Below, one piece after another: positions 33,956 through 42,653 of a stretch of DNA of 64,000 nt (the first letter of the stretch is position 1; every line of letters starts with the position of its first letter). The notes under the pieces were generated by a model, which saw only the letters and a program-made list of their open reading frames with translations, was not told the origin of the DNA and made no database searches. A program made the position numbers and the translations under genes. The DNA is from JANOAR01 sp031411235 (lineage in GTDB: Bacteria > Verrucomicrobiota > Verrucomicrobiia > Verrucomicrobiales > Verrucomicrobiaceae). The DNA lies in the NCBI GenBank assembly GCA_031411235.1, contig JANOAR010000108.1:10464-74463 (forward strand). The letters are read 5' to 3'.

Positions 33956-36487
33956 ATGGAACTATTCACCGCCCCACCTCAACCCAGCCGTTTTGCATCC
34001 ACTCAGTTGATGACTTCCACGCCTACGGGTTTGCTGGGCTACCAGCCCAAGCCGGATACCTTTGATGAAATGCTGCTGCCTTCGGGCGAGCTGCGGCCTC
34101 ACTGGCGTGTGTTTGGCAGCTTCCTCTCGCAGTGCTCGGCGCAGGACTTGCGCTCGCGACTGGGGACAGTGCAGCGCCTGCTGCATGACCACGGCGTCAC
34201 TTACAACATCCATGATGAAGCGCTCGGCGCGAGCCGCCCCTGGGCACTGGATTTGATTCCCTTCATCGTCGCGGCAGACGAGGCGCGAATGATTGCGGAG
34301 GGCCTGGATCAGCGCATGAGGCTGCTCAATGCCATCCTCGCCGACATTTACGGCCCACAGACTTTGGTTAAAGAGGGCTGGATACCGCCTGCGCTCATCG
34401 CCGCCAATCCGGCCTTCCTGCGTCCAGTCGCGGGCATCATGCCGCCGGGGGGGCGCTTCCTGCACATCGTTGGCTGCGACCTCGTGCGCCACAGCGACGG
34501 CCAATGGCGGGTGCTGGCCGACCGCGTGCAGATCGCTGGCGGCCAAGGCTACGCGCTGGAGAATCGCATCATCATGGCCAATGTATTCCCCGAGGAATTC
34601 AATGCCTCGCGCGTGCAGCGGCTAGCCGAGTACTTCGATACCGAGCGCGAGACGCTGCGCTCTCTTGCGCCCTCGCGACGTGGCAATGCCTCCATCGCGA
34701 TGCTCACGCCAGGCCCCAGGGATGAGACTTATTTTGAACATGCCTTCAAGGCTCGCTACCTGGGCTTCCCCCTTGTCGAGAGTGCCGACCTCACGGTTCG
34801 GGATCGCCGCGTGCATTTGAAGACTCTCGAAGGCCTGCGCCGTGTGGATGTGCTGCTGCGTCGGCAGGAAGACTTTAGCTGCGATGAACTGGAGTTGGCG
34901 GACAAATCCGCCGCTGGTATTCCTGGCCTCGTCGAGGCTTGGCGCAGCGGCAGTGTGGCCCTCGCGAATGGCCTCGGCACAGGTGTCGTTGGCACGCCCG
35001 CCTTGCATCCTTTCATGCCCGGTCTGTGCCGCCATTTGCTCGGCGAGGAACTCAAAATCCCCTGCGTGCCGACCTGGTGGTGTGGGCAGAAGCGCGAGGA
35101 AAAATTGGTGCTGTCATCGCCTGAGCGATGGGTCATCAAGCAAGCCTTCGTGCGGGGCAAGAGCGATCCCATCTTCCTCAATCAACTCGATGCCAGCGCA
35201 CGCGATGCAGCCCTGGATCGCATCCGCGCAGCGCCGCATGAATGGATTGCACAGGAGACGCTGCAACTCTCCACCACACCGACATGGGTGCAGGATCATC
35301 TTGAACCACGGCCCGTGGTGTGGCGCACCTACATGCTGGCCAATGGCCCTGGCTACACCATGATGCCAGGCGGGCTCAGCCGAGTGAGCCCAGACGCCAA
35401 TGGCTGGGTGGTGACGATGCGCTCTGGCGGCGTAAGCAAGGATACATGGGTGCTCTCGGATGGGCCCGTGGTGCGCAAGACCCTGCTCGGCACATTGCCC
35501 GTGGTGATACGCCAAGCCCGACCGCCGAGCGAGGTGCCGAGTCGTGTGGCCGATCACTTGTTTTGGCTGGGCCGATACGCTGAGCGCTTGGAGCAAACGG
35601 TGCGGCTGCTGCGTACTTCGTTGCAACGTCTCTCTGGCGAAAATGCCGCAATCCAGTCTCGCGAGTTGCAGGGGTGCATGAGCTTGATGGTTGAGTTTGA
35701 ATGGATCGAAGCCAGCCAGTCGCTGAGTGACATCAAGGCACTGCTGCGCACCATTGTCGATGATCCCAAGCATCCCGGTAGTGTGCCGCAATTGATCGGC
35801 GCGGTGCGCTACAATGCTGCCGCAGCGCGGGATCGCATGTCCGACGACACCTGGCGTTTGTTCAATCGTATCGAGCGCGATGCCAGCCTCGAAGCTTCGG
35901 GTTACAGCATCACATCGGCGCTCGCCATGCTGGATACACTGGTGCTGAATCTTGCTGCCTTCAGCGGTATGCAGATTGAAAACATGACGCATGGCCATGG
36001 CTGGCGCTTCATGGAACTGGGCCGCCGTATCGAGCGAGCGCTGATCGTAGCGGCACACATGAAAGCGGGTGCCGAGACCGCCGTCGTCAATGACTCCGTA
36101 CTGGTTCCCTTGCTGGAGATTTGCGATAGCACCATGACGTATCGACGGCTGCACTTTGCCCGACCCCAGATCGTGCAGACGGCCTATCTCCTGCTTCAGG
36201 ATGCATCAAACCCCAGAAGCGTCGCTTATCAAATCGAGAGCCTCATGGCCCACGAGGCTCAGCTCCCCAGCGGGCCAGAGCGCAGCAATGACCCTGCGAA
36301 TATAAGGCGCACGGCAAAGATGCGCGAGACCCTGCAAGCGCTCGATCTACCGGCCTGGACGACCACGCCCGATAAGGCTCTACGGGCCGTACCCGACACC
36401 TGCGCCTCATTGATCAAACAGCTCGAAGACTTCTCGCTCGCCATCACCGAGCACTACTTCAGCCACGCCGTTCGCCGCGTTCACTGA
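33956..36487 (+). CDS. Circularly permuted ATP-grasp plus alpha-E domain protein
   Basis: An 843-residue protein. The first 480 residues match the circularly permuted type-2 ATP-grasp family (MPPGGRFLHIVGCDLVR; WVIKQAFVRGKSDP; MMPGGLSRVSPD), and the last 320 are an alpha-E helical domain (HLFWLGRYAERLEQTVRLLR; RPQIVQTAYLLLQDASNPRS). The usual two separate genes are fused here. It probably activates a carboxylate with ATP, in concert with the DUF2126 ligase before it. A GAGGT box 4 bases before the ATG at 33956 supports that start over a TTG at 33944. Confidence 0.92.
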   Translation: MELFTAPPQPSRFASTQLMTSTPTGLLGYQPKPDTFDEMLLPSGELRPHWRVFGSFLSQCSAQDLRSRLGTVQRLLHDHGVTYNIHDEALGASRPWALDLIPFIVAADEARMIAEGLDQRMRLLNAILADIYGPQTLVKEGWIPPALIAANPAFLRPVAGIMPPGGRFLHIVGCDLVRHSDGQWRVLADRVQIAGGQGYALENRIIMANVFPEEFNASRVQRLAEYFDTERETLRSLAPSRRGNASIAMLTPGPRDETYFEHAFKARYLGFPLVESADLTVRDRRVHLKTLEGLRRVDVLLRRQEDFSCDELELADKSAAGIPGLVEAWRSGSVALANGLGTGVVGTPALHPFMPGLCRHLLGEELKIPCVPTWWCGQKREEKLVLSSPERWVIKQAFVRGKSDPIFLNQLDASARDAALDRIRAAPHEWIAQETLQLSTTPTWVQDHLEPRPVVWRTYMLANGPGYTMMPGGLSRVSPDANGWVVTMRSGGVSKDTWVLSDGPVVRKTLLGTLPVVIRQARPPSEVPSRVADHLFWLGRYAERLEQTVRLLRTSLQRLSGENAAIQSRELQGCMSLMVEFEWIEASQSLSDIKALLRTIVDDPKHPGSVPQLIGAVRYNAAAARDRMSDDTWRLFNRIERDASLEASGYSITSALAMLDTLVLNLAAFSGMQIENMTHGHGWRFMELGRRIERALIVAAHMKAGAETAVVNDSVLVPLLEICDSTMTYRRLHFARPQIVQTAYLLLQDASNPRSVAYQIESLMAHEAQLPSGPERSNDPANIRRTAKMRETLQALDLPAWTTTPDKALRAVPDTCASLIKQLEDFSLAITEHYFSHAVRRVH

Positions 36488-36502
36488 TCTGCCTGCATAG
36501 CC

Positions 36503-37387
36503 ATGCGTTATAACATCATCCATCGCACCACTTACAAGTATGAGAGTCCCGTCACGGTCTGTCATTACATGGCGCGGCTCGTGCCACGCAATCTACCTGA
36601 CCAAGAGTGCCCCTGGCATGAACTGAGCATCCAGCCCGCCCCCGTGGAGCGTGCCACGCGCATGGATTACTTTGGCAACCAATGCATGTACTTCGAGATC
36701 GAAGGCTCGCATCGCAAGCTCGAAGTCATCGCCCGCAGTCTTGTCGAAGTGCAGCCTGTGAAGCCCATCAATGCTCTAGCAACGCCAGCCTGGGAAAGCA
36801 TTCGCGAGGCCTGCCAAGCCATCGCCTACACCATCGCCAGCGCTAACGCCGAGTTCTGCTTCGGCTCGCCCTTGATCAAGCCCGGCCCCGTGTTCGCTGA
36901 ATATGCGTTGCACTCCTTCACCCCAAGCCGCCCCGTACTGGATGCGTTGTGCGATCTGAATGACCGCATCTTCACCGACTTCACTTTCGACGCCAAGGCT
37001 ACCGACATCGCCACGCCCCTGGCCGAAGTGATGCAGAAGCGGCGCGGCGTCTGCCAGGACTTCGCGCAAGTCATGATCGCCTGCCTGCGCTCCATCCACC
37101 TGCCCGCCCGCTACGTGAGCGGCTACCTCGAAACCAAGCCGCCCCCTGGTAAAATCAAGCTCGTGGGCTCTGACGCTTCCCACGCGTGGGCTTCGCTTTT
37201 TTGTGGTGAAGACATCGGCTGGGTGGACGCCGATCCTACCAACAACGTGCTGCCCTCAGATCGCCACATCACCGTCGCCTGGGGCCGCGATTTTAGCGAC
37301 GTAAGCCCTCTGCGTGGTGTCACGCTCGGAGCTGGTGAGCAACGACTTGAAGTCGCCGTGGACGTGATTCCTGAAGAGGATAGTTGA
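36503..37387 (+). CDS. Transglutaminase family protein
   Basis: A 294-residue cytoplasmic transglutaminase-like protein. The N-domain opens MRYNIIHRTTYKYESPVTVC; the catalytic triad is Cys in KRRGVCQDFAQVM (near 181), His in ASHAWASLF (near 225) and Asp in WVDADPTNN (near 242). It starts 15 bp after the ATP-grasp gene and is the last of the three-gene cluster. In related clusters this protein is thought to be a peptidase or transamidase that acts on the ligase product. Confidence 0.92.
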   Translation: MRYNIIHRTTYKYESPVTVCHYMARLVPRNLPDQECPWHELSIQPAPVERATRMDYFGNQCMYFEIEGSHRKLEVIARSLVEVQPVKPINALATPAWESIREACQAIAYTIASANAEFCFGSPLIKPGPVFAEYALHSFTPSRPVLDALCDLNDRIFTDFTFDAKATDIATPLAEVMQKRRGVCQDFAQVMIACLRSIHLPARYVSGYLETKPPPGKIKLVGSDASHAWASLFCGEDIGWVDADPTNNVLPSDRHITVAWGRDFSDVSPLRGVTLGAGEQRLEVAVDVIPEEDS

Positions 37388-37463
37388 GCAGCAGAGCCAG
37401 GGCTTATTGTTAGTGATCCAACCAGCGCGGCGTCACAACTCCGAAGGCCGCACCCTCATCGCC

Positions 37464-37867
37464 ATGCCCCCAGCCGAGCATCCACCACCCCAGATGCCCA
37501 CGCCCCAACAGCAGCAGGCCGCAGGGCTCAAAGTGGAGGAGACCATTGAGCTTTCCCACGGACGTTTCGAGCAACGTACTTGAGCGACTTGCTAGCCGAG
37601 CCTCTAGAGTTTGCCAAGATCATCCGAGCGCACTGCGAGGTGGAAAACTCATGCCACTACGTGCTAGACGTCACGTTCAACGAGGATCACTGCCAAGTTC
37701 GAGACATCACCGCCGCACACAACCTGTGCATCATGCGCGAAATGGCCATCAAACTACTCAAAGCCCATACTGGTAAAGGCTCCGTGCGTAGCAAGCGCAA
37801 ACGCGCTGCCCACGATCCAGACTTTAGAACGGCCGTCCTCTGCTATGCCATGAGTTTTGATGCGTAA
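37464..37867 (+). pseudogene. Decayed ISAs1-family transposase
   Basis: Two pieces in different frames. The first (37464-37583) ends VEETIELSHGRFEQRT before a stop; HGRxExR is the signature of ISAs1 transposases. The second (37580-37867) reads RAHCEVENSCHYVLDVTFNE and later MREMAIKLLKAHTGKGSVRS, the C-terminal conserved part, where the intact family has an RxHWxIEN-like motif. Much of the N-terminal and central part is absent. No terminal inverted repeats are visible. The fragment lies between the transglutaminase gene and the ribosomal operon. Confidence 0.75.
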
Positions 37868-38001
37868 GCCCTCAATCATTCATAAAAATCGACAAAATGA
37901 GCTTGCGTCAGCCTATTCTGATGGCAAAGAGGCAGGCTCCCCCTCCGACCACGTTTTGGCGTTGGGTGAAATGTGAATAAGTAGCCCTGTATAAGTTTGT
38001 C

Positions 38002-38115
38002 ATGAGAGTCCGTACATCTGTGAAACCCCTGTGTGAAGCTTGCCGCGTAATCCGCCGCAAAGGCATCGTCCGCGTCGTCTGCAAGAACCCACGCCACAAG
38101 CAGCGTCAGGGCTAA
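38002..38115 (+). CDS. rpmJ: 50S ribosomal protein L36
   Basis: A 37-residue protein beginning MRVRTSVKPLCEACRVIRRK and ending NPRHKQRQG. The zinc ligands Cys11, Cys14, Cys27 and His32 are all present, so it is the C+ form. It is too short for many gene finders. It opens the ribosomal block 33 bp before rpsM. Confidence 0.95.
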   Translation: MRVRTSVKPLCEACRVIRRKGIVRVVCKNPRHKQRQG

Positions 38116-38148
38116 CCCTCGTTTTTTTAACGCTACAACCAACACACC

Positions 38149-38535
38149 ATGGCCCGACTCCTAGGCATCGACATCCCAAACGACAAGAAGATCGAATATT
38201 CCCTCCCCTACGTGTATGGGATTGGTCTTCCTCTTAGCCGCAAAATCCTCGCCGCTGTCAACATTGACGGCAACATCCGCGCAGGTGAACTGACTGATGA
38301 GCAGCTCGCTCAGATCGTCCAAGTCATTCAGGTCATGAAGCTCGTCACCGAGGGTGACCTTCGCCGTGAGCAAGGCATGCACATGAAGCGCCTGCTCGGC
38401 ATCAACTGCTATCGTGGCCAGCGCCATCGTCGTGGACTTCCCGTCCGTGGCCAGCGCAGCAAAACCAATGCTCGTACCCGCAAAGGTGGTCGCAAGACCG
38501 TCGGCGTGTCTCGTGCCAATCCTACCAAGAAGTAG
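38149..38535 (+). CDS. rpsM: 30S ribosomal protein S13
   Basis: A 128-residue S13, full length, with the H2TH-containing N-terminal region (MARLLGIDIPNDKKIEYSL) and the basic tail RGQRSKTNARTRKGGRKTV that reaches into the decoding centre and P-site tRNA. It lies between rpmJ and rpsK in the usual order of the alpha operon. Confidence 0.97.
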   Translation: MARLLGIDIPNDKKIEYSLPYVYGIGLPLSRKILAAVNIDGNIRAGELTDEQLAQIVQVIQVMKLVTEGDLRREQGMHMKRLLGINCYRGQRHRRGLPVRGQRSKTNARTRKGGRKTVGVSRANPTKK

Positions 38536-38583
38536 TCTGGCAGCCCGACTCCACCCGCAGCCCCACCTTTACCTCGTTACCCT

Positions 38584-39120
38584 ATGGCAGATACAACCGA
38601 AACCGCCGCCGCCCCTGCACCCGTTGCAGCGCCTGTCGCAGCACCCGTGGCCGCTCCAGTGGCCGAAAAGCCCGCTGAGCCCGCAAAGCCTCAGACCATT
38701 AATGACGTGTTCCTCAGCCTCGAAGGCGGAGCAGCAGAAGCCCCCAAGATCGTTCGCGCCAAGGGCTCGAAAAACGTCACTACGGGCATCGTCCACGTCA
38801 TTGCCACCTTCAACAACACCCTCGTCACCGTGACTGACCGCCTTGGCAATGTCATTGGCTGGTCTAGCTCCGGCAAGATGGGCTTCCGTGGTTCCCGCAA
38901 AGGCACCGCCTACGCTGCCCAGGTGGTTTCCCAAGACGCCTGCCGTCAAGCGATGGGCCATGGCCTTCGCGAAGTCGAAGTCCGTCTCCGTGGCCCTGGC
39001 TCGGGCCGTGAATCCGCCGTGCGCGCCGTGCAGGCCCTCGGTGTCGAAGTGACCGTCATCAAAGACGTCACCCCAACGCCCCACAACGGCTGCCGTCCAC
39101 CCAAGGCACGTCGCGTCTAA
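38584..39120 (+). CDS. rpsK: 30S ribosomal protein S11 with an Ala/Pro-rich N-terminal extension
   Basis: A 178-residue S11. The conserved body begins near residue 55 (SKNVTTGIVHVIATFNNTLV) and ends PTPHNGCRPPKARRV. The first 50 residues are an extra segment in which PVAA repeats three to four times; the usual bacterial length is near 130. The extension is in frame from the only good ATG (38584), and no closer alternative start with a clear ribosome-binding site is seen. The core forms part of the small-subunit platform. Confidence 0.95.
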   Translation: MADTTETAAAPAPVAAPVAAPVAAPVAEKPAEPAKPQTINDVFLSLEGGAAEAPKIVRAKGSKNVTTGIVHVIATFNNTLVTVTDRLGNVIGWSSSGKMGFRGSRKGTAYAAQVVSQDACRQAMGHGLREVEVRLRGPGSGRESAVRAVQALGVEVTVIKDVTPTPHNGCRPPKARRV

Positions 39121-39156
39121 TTAACCCCTCGTTCGCTCGAAAAAAGACTCCTAACT

Positions 39157-39768
39157 ATGGCTCGATATACTGGTCCTCGTGAAAAGATTGCCCGCCGCTT
39201 CGGTGTGCCTATCTTTGGCCCTTCCAAGTCCCTCGAAACCCGTAACTTCCCCCCAGGGCAGCACGGCGTTCGCAACACCCGCCGCAAGGTTTCCGAATAC
39301 GGTGCCGCTCTCGCTGAAAAGCAGAAGCTCCGCTATCAATACGGCGTCATGGAAAAGCAGTTCCGCAAGTTCTTCGCGGAAGCCCAGCGCCGCAAAGGCG
39401 TCACAGGTGAAAACCTGCTGCAAATGCTCGAACTGCGTCTCGACAATGTCGTCTTCCGTATGGGCTTTGCGAACACTCGCTTTGCTTCGCGGCAGTTCGT
39501 CAGCCACGGCCACATCCTGGTCAACGGCAAGAGCGTCAACATTGCCAGCTACCAATGCAAGCCTGGTGACGTCGTCACCGTGAAGAATACCCCGCGCTCA
39601 CAGCAGCTCGTAGGCCGCTTCCTCGAAATGACCGCTGGCGTCCCCACGCCCGACTGGACTTCCGTCGAACGTGATCAAATGAAGGGCGTCGTCAACCGTG
39701 TGCCCGTGCGTGAAGAGATCAACCCCATCGCCAACGAACAGTTGGTCGTGGAACTCTACTCCCGCTAA
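39157..39768 (+). CDS. rpsD: 30S ribosomal protein S4
   Basis: A 203-residue S4, of usual length. It opens MARYTGPREKIARRFGVPIF and contains the S4 RNA-binding domain (RLDNVVFRMGFANTRFASRQ). The N-terminal zinc-binding cysteines are absent, so this is the C- form. It is a primary 16S rRNA binder. It is the last gene of the block; a strong terminator follows at once, and rpoA and rplQ are not there. Confidence 0.97.
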   Translation: MARYTGPREKIARRFGVPIFGPSKSLETRNFPPGQHGVRNTRRKVSEYGAALAEKQKLRYQYGVMEKQFRKFFAEAQRRKGVTGENLLQMLELRLDNVVFRMGFANTRFASRQFVSHGHILVNGKSVNIASYQCKPGDVVTVKNTPRSQQLVGRFLEMTAGVPTPDWTSVERDQMKGVVNRVPVREEINPIANEQLVVELYSR

Positions 39769-39798
39769 CCGCTCACCAGAGCCCCAGCGACTCTTTGC

Positions 39799-39832
39799 AA
39801 GGGACACGAGAAATCGTGTCCCTTGTTTTTTT
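39799..39832 (+). terminator. Rho-independent terminator of the ribosomal operon
   Basis: A perfect 11-bp stem (AAGGGACACGA, 39799-39809, with 39814-39824) closes a GAAA tetraloop and is followed after one G by seven T residues (39826-39832). It lies 30 bp past the rpsD stop codon. It is the clearest intrinsic terminator in the window. Confidence 0.95.
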
Positions 39833-39888
39833 GTCCGCGCTTCACCTTCCCTATTTTCCGTGTATCTCGTGGGCAACCTCCTTGCTTC

Positions 39889-40764
39889 ATGGCCACCTCG
39901 CCCATTCTCGAAAAAGTCCCACAGCTCGACCACGAGCCTTTTCACTGCGAGGTTATTCGCGGGAGCAGCTACCAGACGCGCTGGCACTTTCACCCGGAAC
40001 TCCAGATCACCCTCGCCCTGCGCAGCAGTGGCCATCGCATCGTCGGCGACCATATCGGCACGCTGGGTAATGGCGACCTCGTCATGGTCGGGGCTGACCT
40101 ACCCCACGTCTGGCAGCAAGAAGAAAAAAAGCCTGCCAATGCTGTCCATGCCATCGTCCTACGTTTCCGCGAAACCTTCCTCGGCAGCGACTTCCTCGCT
40201 CGCACCGACCTCGCTCAAGTGCGCCACTTGTTCACTCGCAGCAGCCGGGGACTGCACTTTGGCGAGTACACCCGCAGCCTGATAACGCCACTCCTACTCG
40301 AGCTGCCCGAGACCATGGGCCTGCGTCGCATTACCCAGTTTTTGACCCTGCTCGACACCCTCGCCAAGGCCACCGATACCACGCCACTGGCCAGCATCAG
40401 CTTCCGCCCTGCTCTCGATCCAGACGATGAGGCTCGTATGAACCGCATCTTACGCTTCATCGACTCGAACCTCTGTGAAGAGATCACCCGCGATGCTGTG
40501 GCTCGCAGCGCCAGCCTCAGTCCCGACGCCTTCAGCCGTTACTTCCATAGTCGCACGGGCAAAACCCTGCCCGCCTATGTCAACGAACTGCGCATCGGTC
40601 GCGCCTGCCGCCGATTGCAAAGCAGCAGCGACACCGTCTCGGACATCGCACTCGACTGCGGCTTCACCAACCTCGCCAACTTCAACCGCTGGTTCCTCAA
40701 AATCACGCTGCACACCCCGCGTGATTACCGGCAACGGGTGGCCGCATCGCAGCACAAGAGGTAG
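39889..40764 (+). CDS. AraC-family transcriptional regulator
   Basis: A 291-residue regulator. The N-terminal cupin-like sensor contains TRWHFHPELQITLALRSSGH. The C-terminal 100 residues form the double helix-turn-helix: ITRDAVARSASLSPDAFSRY and DIALDCGFTNLANFNRWF. The sensor type is usually for sugars. No target operon is adjacent. The ATG at 39889 was preferred because a start at 39823 would lie inside the terminator of the ribosomal operon. Confidence 0.88.
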   Translation: MATSPILEKVPQLDHEPFHCEVIRGSSYQTRWHFHPELQITLALRSSGHRIVGDHIGTLGNGDLVMVGADLPHVWQQEEKKPANAVHAIVLRFRETFLGSDFLARTDLAQVRHLFTRSSRGLHFGEYTRSLITPLLLELPETMGLRRITQFLTLLDTLAKATDTTPLASISFRPALDPDDEARMNRILRFIDSNLCEEITRDAVARSASLSPDAFSRYFHSRTGKTLPAYVNELRIGRACRRLQSSSDTVSDIALDCGFTNLANFNRWFLKITLHTPRDYRQRVAASQHKR

Positions 40765-40795
40765 CTGCGTGCAGTGAGAGACAAGGGCGAAATGA

Positions 40796-41509
40796 TCACA
40801 CCCCGCCAAACCGGCGCTGCCTGCGGCCATACTCCTCGATGGCCTCTTGCAGCTCTTCTTTGCGGAAGTCGGGCCAGAGCTTGGGGGTGATGTAGAACTC
40901 GGTGTAGCTCAACTGCCAGAGCAGGAAATTCGACAGGCGCAACTCTCCGGAGGTGCGGATGAGCAGGTCGGGGTCGGGGTAGTAACGGGTGTAGAGGTGC
41001 TTGCTGAAGACGTCCACGTCGATCATGGCCTTGTCGAGGTGGCCCTTTTCCACGCTGTCGATGAGGCTCTTCACCCCATCGACGATCTCCTCACGACCGC
41101 CGTAGCTGAGGGCGAGGATGAGGGTCATGCTGGTGTTCCCGGCGGTGGTGGCGATGGCGTGGTGCAGGATTTCCTGGGTGCTCTGGGGCAGGTCGTGCAA
41201 GCGCCCGATGGCTTGCAGGCGGATGTTTTTATCCATCAACTCAGCTGTCTCGCGCTGGAGGTAGAGTTCCAGCAGCTTCATCAGCGCCTCGACTTCGCGC
41301 TTGGGCCGCTTCCAGTTCTCGGAGGAGAAGGCATACAGGGTGAGGTACTCGACGCCCAGTTCCTTGCAGCCCTCGGTGATCTTGCGCACGGACTCGGCAC
41401 CAACGCGGTGCCCCTCGGTGCGCGGCAGCCCGCGCTCCTTGGCCCAGCGGCCATTGCCATCCATGATGATGGCGATGTGGCGAGGGATGGCGGTAGCGTT
41501 GAGTTTCAT
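40796..41509 (-). CDS. uppS: Isoprenyl transferase (undecaprenyl diphosphate synthase)
   Basis: A 237-residue cis-prenyltransferase. The catalytic motif HIAIIMDGNGRWAKERG is at residues 11-27 (catalytic Asp17), followed by GHRVGAESVRK and LYAFSSENWKRP; the C-terminal RTSGELRLSNFLLWQ closes the active site. It makes the C55 lipid carrier for peptidoglycan at the membrane. No cdsA follows. Its leader is an 8-bp repeat array reaching almost to the ATG. Confidence 0.96.
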   Translation of the reverse strand: MKLNATAIPRHIAIIMDGNGRWAKERGLPRTEGHRVGAESVRKITEGCKELGVEYLTLYAFSSENWKRPKREVEALMKLLELYLQRETAELMDKNIRLQAIGRLHDLPQSTQEILHHAIATTAGNTSMTLILALSYGGREEIVDGVKSLIDSVEKGHLDKAMIDVDVFSKHLYTRYYPDPDLLIRTSGELRLSNFLLWQLSYTEFYITPKLWPDFRKEELQEAIEEYGRRQRRFGGV

Positions 41510-41526
41510 GGGGAGGCGGGGGGGGG

Positions 41527-41684
41527 GACAATCAGAGGGGGAGACTATCAGACTATGAGACTATCAGATGGGGAGGATTGGTGATTGCTGAAGGAGGAGT
41601 GCCGATGGGTGACGGGGCGGAGGTTTCCCATCTCTCTATCTCATTGTCCGATAGTCTCCCCCTCTGATTGTCTGACCGTCTGCA

Positions 41685-41687
<3 letters not shown>
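41527..41687. repeat. 8-bp periodic arrays forming a perfect 23-bp inverted repeat
   Basis: The left array (41528-41575) is six 8-mers, including ACTATCAG, ACTATGAG, ACTATCAG. The right array (41632-41687) is seven 8-mers of the form CTGATTGT or CCGATAGT, the last covering the menB stop codon. Within them, 41527-41549 and 41650-41672 are exact reverse complements over 23 bp, separated by 100 bp. On the uppS sense strand the left array reads CTGATAGT-CTCATAGT and leads into a C-rich stretch directly before the ATG. Confidence 0.88.
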
Positions 41688-42497
<810 letters not shown>

Positions 42498-42653
42498 GTC
42501 GCGCTGTGGTTGCCACGAAACAGGAAGAGATCAAGAGGATGTGGGGGAAAGGATGAAGGATATGCCAGCTCAGCAGCCTTGCTGCCTCCCACTTTCCCCA
42601 TGAAGAACCTCCCGCGATGGCTCCGTAGTGGTAGCCTCGCACCCACCACCACG

